Source: Streptomyces sp. NBC_00569
Lineage (GTDB): Bacteria; Actinomycetota; Actinomycetes; Streptomycetales; Streptomycetaceae
Assembly (NCBI RefSeq): GCF_036345255.1
Contig: NZ_CP107783.1
Span: 4,451,501 to 4,515,500, forward strand
Direction of reading: 5' to 3'
DNA: 64,000 nucleotides
In this document: positions 7,454 to 16,445 of the stretch, one piece after another
How the letters are laid out: each line of letters begins with the position of its first letter
How positions within the stretch are numbered: position 1 is the stretch's first letter
Made by a program: the position numbers and the translations under genes
Notes under the pieces: model-generated
Databases searched by the model: none
What the model was told of the DNA's origin: nothing
What the model saw: only the letters and a program-made list of their open reading frames with translations

Positions 7454-9280
7454 TCACTTCGCGGTCTTCTTGGGAGGAACCGCCGGCATCCCGAGGAACG
7501 GCAGCTTCAGCGCGCCGAACGCGCCCTCCGGGACCGCCGGGTTCTTCGGCGCGACCGCGGACAGCCGCACGTACGCCACGCCCTGCGCCGGACGCGGGTC
7601 CTCCTCGCCCTTGTTGGGCCAGTAGGACATCGCGCGCTCGGCCTGCGCCGTGATGGTCAGGGACGGGTTCACGCCCAGGTTCGCCGTGACCGCGGCGCCG
7701 TCGACGACCGAGATGCCCGGATGCCCGTAGACGCGGTGGTACGGGTCGATGACGCCCGTCTCCGGGGAGTCGCCGATCGGGCAGCCGCCCAGGAAGTGCG
7801 CGGTCAGCGGGGTGCCCATCAGCTCGCCTATGTTCGAGCCCGCGAAGCCGTTGATCTCGGCGGCGATCGTGGACGCGGCGTCCACGGCGGCCTTGATCTG
7901 CTTGGGGTTGGGCGCGCCATGGCCCTGCTCGGCCGTGAGCAGGCCCTTGCCGACGCCGTCCGGCTTCAGATGCGTCGTCAGCGAGTTGTCGAGGGACTGC
8001 ATGACGAGGCCGATGATGGTCCGCTCGGACCAGCGGTGGTTGGAGAGCGAACGCGCCAGCAGCGTCGGGTGCTTGGCCACGTTGGCGAGCCACCCGGCCA
8101 CCCGGGACGAGCCCTGCGCGTACGGGACCTGGAGGATCGTCATGCCGCCCATCGCGTTCGAGCCCTTGCCGTAGCGGACCGGCTCGATGTGCGTGTTCTC
8201 GTCCGGGTGGATCGAGGACGTGATCGCGACACCCTGAGTGAAGTCGACCTTGGGCTTGCCGTGGCGCTTCTTGTAGCGGCGGTTGTTGGTCTGGGCGCCG
8301 ACGAGCGCCTCGGAGTTCGTACGCGTCAGCTCACCCAACCTGGCGGACAGGTACGGGAGTTGGCCGCCGGCCTTCATCCGGTGCAGCAGGGTCTGCGTGC
8401 CGTACGTGCCGGCCGCGACGATGACGCGCCGGGCCTTGAACGTGCGGCCCGCGCCCTTCTTCCTGTCGTCCGTCGGGAGCGTCGCGACCGCGTAGCCGCC
8501 CTGCGAGTCGTCGGTGACGGAGACGGCCGTCGTCATCGGGTGCACGACCGCGCCCGCCTTCTCGGCGAGGTACAGGTAGTTCTCGTTGAGGGTGTTCTTC
8601 GCGCCGTGGCGGCAGCCCGTCATGCACTCGCCGCACTCGGTGCACGCCTTGCGGGCCGGTCCCGCGCCCCCGAAGTACGGGTCGTCGACCTGCGTTCCGG
8701 GCGCGGCCTTCGCCGAGCCGTCGGCGTCCTTGCCGTCGCCGAAGAAGACACCCACCGGCGCCATGTGGAACGTGTCGCCGATGCCCATGTCCTGGGCCGC
8801 CGCCTTGAGGTGGACGTCGGCGGGGGTCATGGTCGGGTTGAGCCGCACGCCCAGCATGCGCTGCGCCTGGTCGTAGTACGGCTTCAGCTCGGCCTGCCAG
8901 TCGGTGATGTCCTTCCACTGCGGGTCCTCGAAGAAGGGCTTCGGGGGCACGTACAGGGTGTTGGCGTAGTTCAGCGAGCCGCCGCCGACGCCCGCCCCGG
9001 CGAGGACCATCACGTTGCCGAGAAGATGGATGCGCTGGATGCCGTACATGCCGAACTTGGGCGCCCACAGGTAGTTCTTGAGGTCCCAGGAGTTCTTGGG
9101 CAGCGTGCCGGGCGTGAAGCGGCGGCCCGCTTCGAGCACGCCGACGCGGTAGCCCTTCTCGGTCAGGCGCAGGGCGGACACGGAGCCGCCGAAGCCGGAG
9201 CCGACGACGAGGACGTCGTAGTCGTACGCGGCGTCGTCGGCGCTCCCGGCTTCACTCCGGGCAGAGTTCTCCTGTGACAC
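7454..9280 (-). CDS. GMC-family FAD oxidoreductase (cholesterol oxidase-like)
   Basis: The 608-residue flavoprotein has the FAD-binding dinucleotide fold near residues 20-50 (DVLVVGSGFGGSVSALRL, then VLEAGRRF) and the GMC signature GAGVGGGSLNYANTL near residue 95. A cysteine-rich insert CTECGECMTGCRHGAKNTLN is typical of actinobacterial GMC/cholesterol-oxidase relatives and could hold an iron-sulfur cluster. The C-terminal active-site region includes AHFLGGCPIG and VVDGAAVTANLGVNPSLTI. It probably oxidises an alcohol or sterol-like substrate; there is no signal peptide, so it should be cytoplasmic. The GTG start follows GAGGAG. It lies 30 bases downstream of the aldehyde dehydrogenase, and the two may act in sequence (alcohol to aldehyde to acid). 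Confidence 0.88.
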   Translation of the reverse strand: MSQENSARSEAGSADDAAYDYDVLVVGSGFGGSVSALRLTEKGYRVGVLEAGRRFTPGTLPKNSWDLKNYLWAPKFGMYGIQRIHLLGNVMVLAGAGVGGGSLNYANTLYVPPKPFFEDPQWKDITDWQAELKPYYDQAQRMLGVRLNPTMTPADVHLKAAAQDMGIGDTFHMAPVGVFFGDGKDADGSAKAAPGTQVDDPYFGGAGPARKACTECGECMTGCRHGAKNTLNENYLYLAEKAGAVVHPMTTAVSVTDDSQGGYAVATLPTDDRKKGAGRTFKARRVIVAAGTYGTQTLLHRMKAGGQLPYLSARLGELTRTNSEALVGAQTNNRRYKKRHGKPKVDFTQGVAITSSIHPDENTHIEPVRYGKGSNAMGGMTILQVPYAQGSSRVAGWLANVAKHPTLLARSLSNHRWSERTIIGLVMQSLDNSLTTHLKPDGVGKGLLTAEQGHGAPNPKQIKAAVDAASTIAAEINGFAGSNIGELMGTPLTAHFLGGCPIGDSPETGVIDPYHRVYGHPGISVVDGAAVTANLGVNPSLTITAQAERAMSYWPNKGEEDPRPAQGVAYVRLSAVAPKNPAVPEGAFGALKLPFLGMPAVPPKKTAK

Positions 9281-9310
9281 TGGCTCTCCTCGTTGAGAAC
9301 GGGTGGTGCT

Positions 9311-10939
9311 CTAACGAAGACGGAAGGTCTTCATCGCCTTCAGGCTGCGGCTCATGAACGCGGCGTACTTCTCGTCGGTCATCCCGAACGACGGCGCCAT
9401 CGGCATGATCCGCTGGTGCGCGACGGTCTGCGCCTCGGTGTACTTGAGGATGCCCTCGGAGCCGTGGCGGCGGCCGAGGCCCGAGTCCTTCATGCCGCCC
9501 ATCGGCGACTGGACACTGCCGTACGCGGGCGCGTAGCCCTCGTTGATGTTCACCGTGCCGGTGCGCAGCCGGGAGGCGACGGCGTGGCCGCGCTTCGCGT
9601 CCTTCGTCCAGACCGAGGAATTCAGGCCGTACGGCGTGCCGTTGGCGAGGCCGATGACCTCGTCCTCGTCCGTGAAGCGGTAGATGGAGACGACCGGGCC
9701 GAAGGTCTCCTCGTTGCACACCGCCATCGGCGCCTCGACGCCGTCGAGGATGGTCGGCTCGAAGAAGTACGGGCCGATGTCGGGGCGCGCGACGCCACCG
9801 GCCACGAGCTTCGCGCCCTTGGCGACGGCCTCGTCGACGTGCCGCGTCACCGTCTCCAACTGCCGCTCGCCGACCAGGGATCCCATGTCGGCGCCGTACG
9901 CGAGGGACTTGCCCAGGCGCATCGCCCTGGTGCGCGTGGCGAACCGCTCGACGAACGCGTCGGCGATCGACTCGTGGACGTACAGCCGTTCGATGGAGAT
10001 GCAGAGCTGGCCCGCGGAGGAGAAGCAGGCACGGACCGCGCCGGCCGCCGCCTTGTCGATGTCGGCGTCCTCGAGAACCAGCATCGCGTTCTTGCCGCCG
10101 AGTTCGAGCGAGACGCCGACGAGGCGCGCGGCGGCACCCTGGGCGACCTCGCGGCCCGTACGGGTGGAGCCGGTGAACGAGACGTAGTCGGCGTGCTTGA
10201 CCAACTCGGGCCCCACGACCGGGCCTTCACCGAGAACGACCTGGAAGACCTCGGCGGGCAGCCCCGCCTCGATGAGCAGGTCGCGCGCCCACAGCGCCGT
10301 CAGGCAGGTCTCCGTGTCGGGCTTCATGACGACGGCGTTGCCGGACACGAACGCGGGGAGCGCGTCGCCGACCGACAGCTCGAACGGGTAGTTCCAGGGC
10401 GCGATCTGGCCCACGACACCGCGCGGCTGGCGCAGCTCGGTGACCTTGGTGAGGGTCGGGACGGCGCCCGTGTGCCGCTTCGGCTTCAGATAGGCGGGGG
10501 CCTTGCGGCCGTAGTGGCGGGCCGCGACGGCGACGGCCTGGACCTCTTCGTGCGCGTGCAGGCGCGCCTTGCCGGTCTCCAGCTGGATCAGGTCGAGGAC
10601 CTCGGCCTGGCGGGCGAGCACCAGGTCGTGGAAGCGGAGCAGCACGGCGGCGCGCTGCCGCGCGGGCACCTTCGCCCAGACCGTCTGCGCGGCGCGGGCC
10701 CGCTCGAAGGCCTTCGCGACGTCCTCGGGCGTGGACTCGGGCAGGTCCGCCAGCTTCTCGCCGGTGAACGGCGTGTGGTTGGCAGTGCGGCCCGAGCCGG
10801 CCACACCCTTGGTGAGCTGGGCGACCAGCTCGGGCGTCACCACGTCGGCCGCGGTGCGCGCGCCCTGCGGGGCGGGGGCGACCGGGTTCGTGCCGGTCTT
10901 GTCCGTACGGTCCTTGGAGATGGCCTGCGAGTCCGTCAT
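9311..10939 (-). CDS. NAD(P)-dependent aldehyde dehydrogenase (succinate-semialdehyde type)
   Basis: The 542-residue enzyme belongs to the aldehyde dehydrogenase superfamily. Visible elements are GQIAPWNYPFELSVGDALPA (cofactor region), VSFTGSTRTGREVA (Rossmann turn), LELGGKNAMLVLEDAD with the general-base Glu, SSAGQLCISIERLYV with the catalytic Cys, and CNEETFGPVVSIY. It most resembles actinobacterial enzymes annotated as succinate-semialdehyde dehydrogenase 2, but substrate choice cannot be read directly. I placed the start at the ATG at 10937-10939 by family fit; no clear ribosome site precedes it, and the frame is open 20 codons further to 10999. Together with the GMC oxidoreductase 30 bases downstream it forms a likely operon. 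Confidence 0.88.
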   Translation of the reverse strand: MTDSQAISKDRTDKTGTNPVAPAPQGARTAADVVTPELVAQLTKGVAGSGRTANHTPFTGEKLADLPESTPEDVAKAFERARAAQTVWAKVPARQRAAVLLRFHDLVLARQAEVLDLIQLETGKARLHAHEEVQAVAVAARHYGRKAPAYLKPKRHTGAVPTLTKVTELRQPRGVVGQIAPWNYPFELSVGDALPAFVSGNAVVMKPDTETCLTALWARDLLIEAGLPAEVFQVVLGEGPVVGPELVKHADYVSFTGSTRTGREVAQGAAARLVGVSLELGGKNAMLVLEDADIDKAAAGAVRACFSSAGQLCISIERLYVHESIADAFVERFATRTRAMRLGKSLAYGADMGSLVGERQLETVTRHVDEAVAKGAKLVAGGVARPDIGPYFFEPTILDGVEAPMAVCNEETFGPVVSIYRFTDEDEVIGLANGTPYGLNSSVWTKDAKRGHAVASRLRTGTVNINEGYAPAYGSVQSPMGGMKDSGLGRRHGSEGILKYTEAQTVAHQRIMPMAPSFGMTDEKYAAFMSRSLKAMKTFRLR

Positions 10940-11110
10940 GGCGCGAGCGTAAGCGCCCTTCAACGTTTTGGGTACCCACGGGTAACGAGGTTTCACCAAG
11001 CACTCACACGCCGCCAGCGATCGCTGGCAACAAAGCCCCTGATCAGGGCGTTGTCAGGGCCTTCACCCAGAGTTCGTCGGCCTTCACCGATGTTCGCCGA
11101 TGCCCGCCGG

Positions 11111-12817
11111 TCAGACTTTGTCGATGTCGAGGTTGGCGATCGCCGCCTTCGCCACCTCACGCCCGCGCTCGGTGAAGTCGCCCTTGCCCGGGTAGTCGAT
11201 CCACAGCTGGTACATGTCGCCCGACCGGGTCTTGTAGTAGAAGACCTTCGCCTCGCGCGGCTTGGGCGCGTCGGAATCGCTGTCATCCGTGTAGGTGATG
11301 GTGTTCTCGGCGGACTCACGGTCGTTGTACGTGGTCCTGGCCGTCCGGCTGTGCGGAACGGGCTTGTCCGCCATCTTCGAGTTGTCACCCTTGTTGATCT
11401 CGTCGGAGTCCTTGTAGGCCTGCGCGGACGCGGAGCTCGCGATCCCGTTCACGCTGTCCTCGGACTTCTTCTTGAGCGAGAGGGTGATGGAGACCGCGTA
11501 GCTCGGATCCCGGTAGGAGACCCAGTGATCGGTCTTGATGATGCTGTTGTCGGCCTCGAATCTGACGTACTCCGGCGGCGCCGCGAACGTCGCCGCGACC
11601 GTCTTCTCCTGATGGTCCTGCCACCCGTCCGGCAGCGGACCCGCGAACGGGTTCGCGATCACCAGGTACGCCGCCACCGCCGCCGCGACGACCGCCGCCC
11701 CGACGCCGAGCAGCGCCTTGCGACTGAGGCTGACGCCCTTGCCGCCGGGGCCCGCGAGCTGGACGACCTGGGTGGGCGGCTGCTCCGGCGGGTTGGCCGC
11801 GCGTTCCAGAAGGTCCCGCACGCGCGCCGCGTTCGGGCGCCGGGCCGGATCCTTGGCGAGCAGGCCGTTGACGGCCTCGGCGAGCGGGCCCTGGGCCGCG
11901 GCGGGCGCCGCCGGGGTCGCGTTGATCACGGACTGGAGCGTCGCCGGCGTGTTGTTGCGGCGGAACGGCGAGACGCCCTCCGTCGCCGCGTACAGGACGA
12001 CGCCGAGGGACCACAGGTCGGAGGCCGGGCCCGGGCGCTGCCCGAGGACACGCTCCGGGGCGATGAACTCGGGCGAACCGACGAAGCCGCCGGTGTCCGT
12101 CAGATTGGTCTCGCCCTCGATCTGCGCGATGCCGAAGTCGGTGAGGACCACACGGTCGTGGCGGCCCAGCATCACGTTGTCGGGCTTCACGTCGCGGTGC
12201 AGGACGCCCGCGGCGTGCGCGGCCTCAAGGGCGCCGAGCACTTCGAGGCCGATCCTGGCGGCGTCGCGCGCGCCGAGCGTGCCCTCCTGGAGCACGTCGC
12301 CCAGCGTGCGCCCCTGCACGAACTCCATGACGATCCACGGCTGTCCGTCCTCGACGGCGACATCGTGGACGTTGACCACGGCCGGATGGTCGAGCCGGGC
12401 CGCCGCACGCGCCTCGCGCCGCATCCGCTCGAAGACGGTGGTCCGCTCACGCTCCGGCAGATGGTCGGGGACGCGCGGCTCCTTGACCGCCACCTCACGG
12501 TCCACCGTCTCGTCCTTGGCCCGCCACACGGTGCCCATGCCGCCGTGCCCGAGCTTGCTCAGGAGCCGGTAGCGCCCGCCGATGAGGCGCCCCGCACCGG
12601 GCTCGGACTCCGCGCTCTGCCGCGGCGGCACGACCTGGGTGGGCGGCGGCTGGTGCGAGGGCTGCGGCTGGGGATACGCGATGGGGGGCTGCTGCGGAGC
12701 CGGGGGCTCCTGGGCGTACGGGTTGCCCTGCTGAGGCGTGTGCGGCTGCTGCGGCGGCTGGAGTCCGAAGCTCGTCGGATCGTTCGGGCCGTACGCGGGT
12801 CCCCCGTTGTTACTCAT
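11111..12817 (-). CDS. Receptor-type Ser/Thr protein kinase 1
   Basis: The 568-residue PknB-like kinase opens with a Pro/Gln-rich region (1-75). The catalytic domain (about 80-340) has the glycine loop GHGGMG, Lys112 in VAVKE, HRDVKPDN with Asp209, DFG at 227-229, and SPEFIAPE. One transmembrane helix (about 368-388) leads to a ~180-residue extracellular domain rich in charged residues and lacking PASTA repeats. The active-site residues are complete, so it should phosphorylate Ser/Thr on cytoplasmic targets in response to an outside cue. The activation loop (ETNLTDTGGF) has candidate autophosphorylation threonines. It is the first of five adjacent kinase-family genes on the minus strand. Confidence 0.93.
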   Translation of the reverse strand: MSNNGGPAYGPNDPTSFGLQPPQQPHTPQQGNPYAQEPPAPQQPPIAYPQPQPSHQPPPTQVVPPRQSAESEPGAGRLIGGRYRLLSKLGHGGMGTVWRAKDETVDREVAVKEPRVPDHLPERERTTVFERMRREARAAARLDHPAVVNVHDVAVEDGQPWIVMEFVQGRTLGDVLQEGTLGARDAARIGLEVLGALEAAHAAGVLHRDVKPDNVMLGRHDRVVLTDFGIAQIEGETNLTDTGGFVGSPEFIAPERVLGQRPGPASDLWSLGVVLYAATEGVSPFRRNNTPATLQSVINATPAAPAAAQGPLAEAVNGLLAKDPARRPNAARVRDLLERAANPPEQPPTQVVQLAGPGGKGVSLSRKALLGVGAAVVAAAVAAYLVIANPFAGPLPDGWQDHQEKTVAATFAAPPEYVRFEADNSIIKTDHWVSYRDPSYAVSITLSLKKKSEDSVNGIASSASAQAYKDSDEINKGDNSKMADKPVPHSRTARTTYNDRESAENTITYTDDSDSDAPKPREAKVFYYKTRSGDMYQLWIDYPGKGDFTERGREVAKAAIANLDIDKV

Positions 12818-12887
12818 GCCCCCATGCCTACCGTGCGGGACACCTCCGGATCCACTCCGGTCACGCAGTTGTGACCGCCCCGATGCC

Positions 12888-14489
12888 TCAGCCGCCGGAG
12901 GGCACGAAGGTGGCGACCGCCGTGTCGAAGTACCGCTTGGCCTCCGTGATCCGCCCGACCGGCGCCGACACCCACACGTCGTACATCCGGCCGCCCTGCT
13001 CCCAGCACAGGTCGTACGTGTGTCTCGCGCCCTCCGCCGTGCTGAAGCCGTTCCACGTGAACCGCCAGAGCGCGGCGGGCCGGCCGCCGTGGGTGGTGTC
13101 GGTGACGGAACCGTCGCGATAGCCCGGGTTGTTGGCGGGTCCCTTCGCGTCGGAGCGGCGCTGCACCGCGCCGGGCCCGCCCGGGTCGGGGGCGGCCGCC
13201 TTGATGCCGATCCTGAACGTGTCGCCCGGCGACATGTAGAAGATCCGGGGTCCGTCGGGCTTGCGGCTGAAGTCGTCCGGCACGGCCAGGGAGAACCCCT
13301 CCGGGTCGACGGCCGTGCGGTAACCGGCGGGCGACGCCGGACGCGTGCCGGTCTGCCGCTCCGTGACCGTGACCGTCGGGCGGGGCTCCGGGGCCGAGTC
13401 CGAGGGGGACGCCGCGTCGCCCGTGGGGCCCGGCGCGGACGCCGTGGGGCGGTGGGTGCCGCCGCCGTCGCCGCCGTTCACGAGGAGCGCGGCCGCCGAG
13501 ACGCCGGCCCCGGCCATCGCGGCGACGAGCGCGGCGGCCGCGAGAACGACCCGGGGCGAACGCTTCTGCGTGGGCTCCGCAGCAGGCGCCGTGGGGGTGT
13601 TCCGGGCGGTGGGCGTGTAGCCGGCCACGGCCCGCGGCGTCGTGCCCGTGGCGACGTACGCGCGAAGGAGCCGGTCGGCCTCGTCCAGGCCGAGCCTGAG
13701 CGCCGGATCGCGCTCCAGCAGTCCCCGTACGACGGGCAGCAGCGGCTCGGCCTCGGCGGGCGGAATGATCTCGCCGACCACCACGGCGTGCATGATCCCG
13801 CCCAGCGAGTCGCGCCGGAACGGTGATTCGCCCGTCAGTGCGGCGCACAGCATCGCGCCGAGCGACCACAGGTCCGACTCGGGCCCGGTCCGCTCCCCCG
13901 CCATGCGCTCGGGCGCCGTGTACTCGGGCGAGCCGACGAAGGAACCCGTCTCCGTGAGTGTCGTCGCGCCGCTGACCTGCGCGATCCCGAAGTCCGTGAG
14001 CACGACCCGCTCGCTGCCCGCCTCGACGAGCACGTTCGCCGGCTTCAGATCGCGGTGCAGCACCCCCGCCGCGTGCGCGACCCGCAGCGCGCCGAGCAGC
14101 GCGATCCCGATCCGGGCCGCCTCCCGCGCGTCGACGGGACCGGTCCGCGAGAGCCGGTCGGCGAGCGAGCCGCCCTCGATCAACTCCATGACGATGTACG
14201 GACGTTCACCGTGTTCCACGACGTCATGGACGACGATGACGTTCGGGTGGCTGAGCTGGGCGACCGCGCGGGCCTCGCGCAGGGTGCGGTCCTTCTGGCG
14301 GCGGGCCTCGTCGGCGGAGAGCGTCTCGTCGAGCACGAGTTCCTTGACCGCGACGTGCCGCCCGAGCAGCTGGTCGGAGGCGCGCCACACGACGCCCATT
14401 CCGCCCCGGCCGATACGCGCCTCGAGCCGGTAACGCCCGGCGATCACACGGACGTTGTCCTCCCACTCGGTCCCCATGCGTTCCATCAT
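12888..14489 (-). CDS. Receptor-type Ser/Thr protein kinase 2
   Basis: This 533-residue kinase has its catalytic domain at about residues 15-280: GRGGMG, Lys49 in VAVKE, HRDLKPANV with Asp147, DFG at 166-168 and SPEYTAPE. A Thr/Ala/Pro juxtamembrane linker, a transmembrane helix (about 313-336) and an extracellular sensor of about 190 residues follow. The C-terminal domain (YRTAVDPEGFSLAVPDDFSR) resembles that of the neighbouring kinases, which suggests local duplication and divergence of the sensor. The start could also be the fifth-codon ATG at 14477; no candidate has a good ribosome site. Stop and start of genes 1 and 2 are 70 bases apart, so they may be cotranscribed. Confidence 0.93.
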   Translation of the reverse strand: MMERMGTEWEDNVRVIAGRYRLEARIGRGGMGVVWRASDQLLGRHVAVKELVLDETLSADEARRQKDRTLREARAVAQLSHPNVIVVHDVVEHGERPYIVMELIEGGSLADRLSRTGPVDAREAARIGIALLGALRVAHAAGVLHRDLKPANVLVEAGSERVVLTDFGIAQVSGATTLTETGSFVGSPEYTAPERMAGERTGPESDLWSLGAMLCAALTGESPFRRDSLGGIMHAVVVGEIIPPAEAEPLLPVVRGLLERDPALRLGLDEADRLLRAYVATGTTPRAVAGYTPTARNTPTAPAAEPTQKRSPRVVLAAAALVAAMAGAGVSAAALLVNGGDGGGTHRPTASAPGPTGDAASPSDSAPEPRPTVTVTERQTGTRPASPAGYRTAVDPEGFSLAVPDDFSRKPDGPRIFYMSPGDTFRIGIKAAAPDPGGPGAVQRRSDAKGPANNPGYRDGSVTDTTHGGRPAALWRFTWNGFSTAEGARHTYDLCWEQGGRMYDVWVSAPVGRITEAKRYFDTAVATFVPSGG

Positions 14490-14577
14490 GCCGCACGGAA
14501 CGGGACCCGGAGAGGTGTGCTCCGGGCCGTCAAAGGATCAACGAAACCGCAGGCGGCGCCCGCACACCAGGGGATGC

Positions 14578-16152
14578 CTACGGTTGCCAGCTCCGCAGGA
14601 TCGCGTCGAACTGCTGCCGCGCCTCGTCCCAGTCGGCCGACGGCACGGACAGATAGATGGCGTACTCGGTGCCGTCGTTCTCGACGTACGTCTGCTCGAT
14701 GGCGTGCCGCGGACCCGACGTCGTGTCCTTGTTGCCCGCGGTCCAGGTGAACTCCCACAGGGATCCCGGCCGGTCACGGTACGTGTTGGACTGCAGGTTG
14801 ACCTGCTGGTAGTCGGGCAGCTTCGTGACCTGCCGCTCCAGGTCCAGCTGGTGGTGGTAGGAGTCAGGCCAGTCGGGGGACTTGTCGACCGCGATCCGCA
14901 CGAAGTGGGCGCCGCCGTCCGGCGTGTAGTCGACCTGGGAGCCGTCCGCCTGCCGCTTCCAGCCCTTCGGGAGCATGAGGCTGTAGCCCTCGACGTCGTC
15001 GATGCGAACCCAGTCGTCCGGGATGCTCCCGGCCTTGTGCCCGCCGCTGCCGGAACCCGACGAGGTACTCGTTGCCTGGTCCTTGCCGGAGTTCGTGTTC
15101 GACGAGGTCCGGTGACTCAGGTAGTGGTTCGCGGCGAACGTCCCGCCGCCGCCGACGAGCGCGGCAGCCAGCGCCACGGCGACGACACGCGGCCACTTCC
15201 GGCGACCTGCTGCGGGGACCGTCGGCATGACGGCGTGATGCACGCCTATCGCGGTCGACTTCTCCGGGGGCGTCGGTGGCGACGCGACATGCACCTGCGT
15301 GGGCACGTAGGCCTGCGCAGCGCTGGACCGCCGCCCCTCGGCGGCCTCGGCGAGCATCGTCTCGGCCTCGTCGGCGGACGGACGCGCCGCCGGGTCCTTG
15401 CGCAACAGCGCCTGGATGACGGGCGCGAGGGCGTCCGCGTGCGTGAGTTCGCCCGGCTCGTCCTCGACGACGGCCTGCATCGTGCTGATCGGCGACGTGC
15501 GCCGGAACGGGGACTTCCCCTCGACGGCCGTGAACAGCGTGGCGCCGAGCGCCCACAGGTCGGACGCGGGTCCGGGAGCCGCGCCGCTGACCCGCTCGGG
15601 CGCCAGATAGTCGACCGAGCCGACTATCTCGCCGGTCCGCGTGATCGTCGAGTCGCCCTCGACCTGCGCGATGCCGAAGTCCGTGAGCAGCACCCGTCCG
15701 TCGCGGGCCAGCAGGACGTTGCCCGGCTTCACGTCGCGGTGCAGCACCCCGGCCGCGTGCGCGGCGCGCAGCGCCCGCAACGTCCACAGGCCGATACGGG
15801 CGGCCTCGCGCGGCAGGATACGGCCCGACTCCTTCACGGCGTCCGCGAGCGAGGGACCCTCGACGAGCTCCATCACGATCCACGGACGGTCGTCGTGCTC
15901 CAGCACGTCGTGAACGGTGACGACCGCCGGGTGGTTGATCCGGGCGGCGGCCCGCGCCTCCGTCTGTGTCCGCGTGAGCAGCACGGCGCGGTCGGCCTCC
16001 TGCACGTACTGGGCCGCCGTCAGTTCCTTTACGGCCACGGCGCGGTGCAGCACTTCGTCGTGTGCGCGCCACACCCGGCCCATGCCGCCGCGTCCGATCG
16101 AGTCACCGAGTCGGTAGCGGCCCGCGAGGAGCAGGCCCTGCATCTGATTCAC
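14578..16152 (-). CDS. Receptor-type Ser/Thr protein kinase 3
   Basis: Read from the GTG at 16150-16152 (GGGGGA just upstream), this is a 524-residue kinase; the frame extends ten codons further to 16182. The catalytic domain spans residues 10-270, with GRGGMG, Lys42 in VAVKE, HRDVKPGN with Asp140, DFG at 158-160 and VDYLAPE. A transmembrane helix (about 321-341) precedes a Ser/Gly linker (SSGSGSGGH) and an outer domain with PDDWVRIDDVEGYSLMLPKG. That pattern recurs in the outer domains of kinases 2, 4 and 5, so the group probably shares a sensor fold. The kinase domain is complete and should be active. Confidence 0.93.
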   Translation of the reverse strand: MNQMQGLLLAGRYRLGDSIGRGGMGRVWRAHDEVLHRAVAVKELTAAQYVQEADRAVLLTRTQTEARAAARINHPAVVTVHDVLEHDDRPWIVMELVEGPSLADAVKESGRILPREAARIGLWTLRALRAAHAAGVLHRDVKPGNVLLARDGRVLLTDFGIAQVEGDSTITRTGEIVGSVDYLAPERVSGAAPGPASDLWALGATLFTAVEGKSPFRRTSPISTMQAVVEDEPGELTHADALAPVIQALLRKDPAARPSADEAETMLAEAAEGRRSSAAQAYVPTQVHVASPPTPPEKSTAIGVHHAVMPTVPAAGRRKWPRVVAVALAAALVGGGGTFAANHYLSHRTSSNTNSGKDQATSTSSGSGSGGHKAGSIPDDWVRIDDVEGYSLMLPKGWKRQADGSQVDYTPDGGAHFVRIAVDKSPDWPDSYHHQLDLERQVTKLPDYQQVNLQSNTYRDRPGSLWEFTWTAGNKDTTSGPRHAIEQTYVENDGTEYAIYLSVPSADWDEARQQFDAILRSWQP

Positions 16153-16338
16153 GTTCCCCCGCAGGCGCATTGGTCGTGCCACGGCCGCTCATGGCCTTGA
16201 CAGAGCCACATTAGGGAGCGGCCAAGGTACAGGGAACCGGCGGGGGTGCACGGAGACCGCACTGTGACGCTTGTCGCCTGTCGGGACGGGAGCCGACAGG
16301 TCATCAACTGGGTGCATTCCGTGCACCTGTACGTCATC

Positions 16339-16445
16339 GGACGCTGTCTCGGCCCGCGCCCCGACATCGTCACAGGACGCTGCCTCAGCCGGTGCTCCGA
16401 CACATCACCGGAGGCTGCCTCAGCCCGTGCTCCGATACGTCGCCG
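16339..16445 (-). repeat. Three tandem 35-36-base imperfect repeats at a gene 3' end
   Basis: Units begin near 16339, 16375 and 16410 on the plus strand (GGACGCTGTCTCGGCC, GGACGCTGCCTCAGCC and GGAGGCTGCCTCAGCC). The third unit contains the last codons and TGA of the pseudokinase gene (CGGAGCACGGGCTGA, minus strand). The middle unit repeats that tail, CGGAGCACCGGCTGA, including a stop. The array therefore looks like duplication of the gene's own 3' end. Confidence 0.6.

Noticed and set aside
9293..12874. A plus-strand open frame of 1193 codons
   Set aside because: It lies antisense across the aldehyde dehydrogenase and kinase 1. Such frames arise from third-position GC bias, and its translation is Arg/Gly/Ala/Leu-rich without domains.
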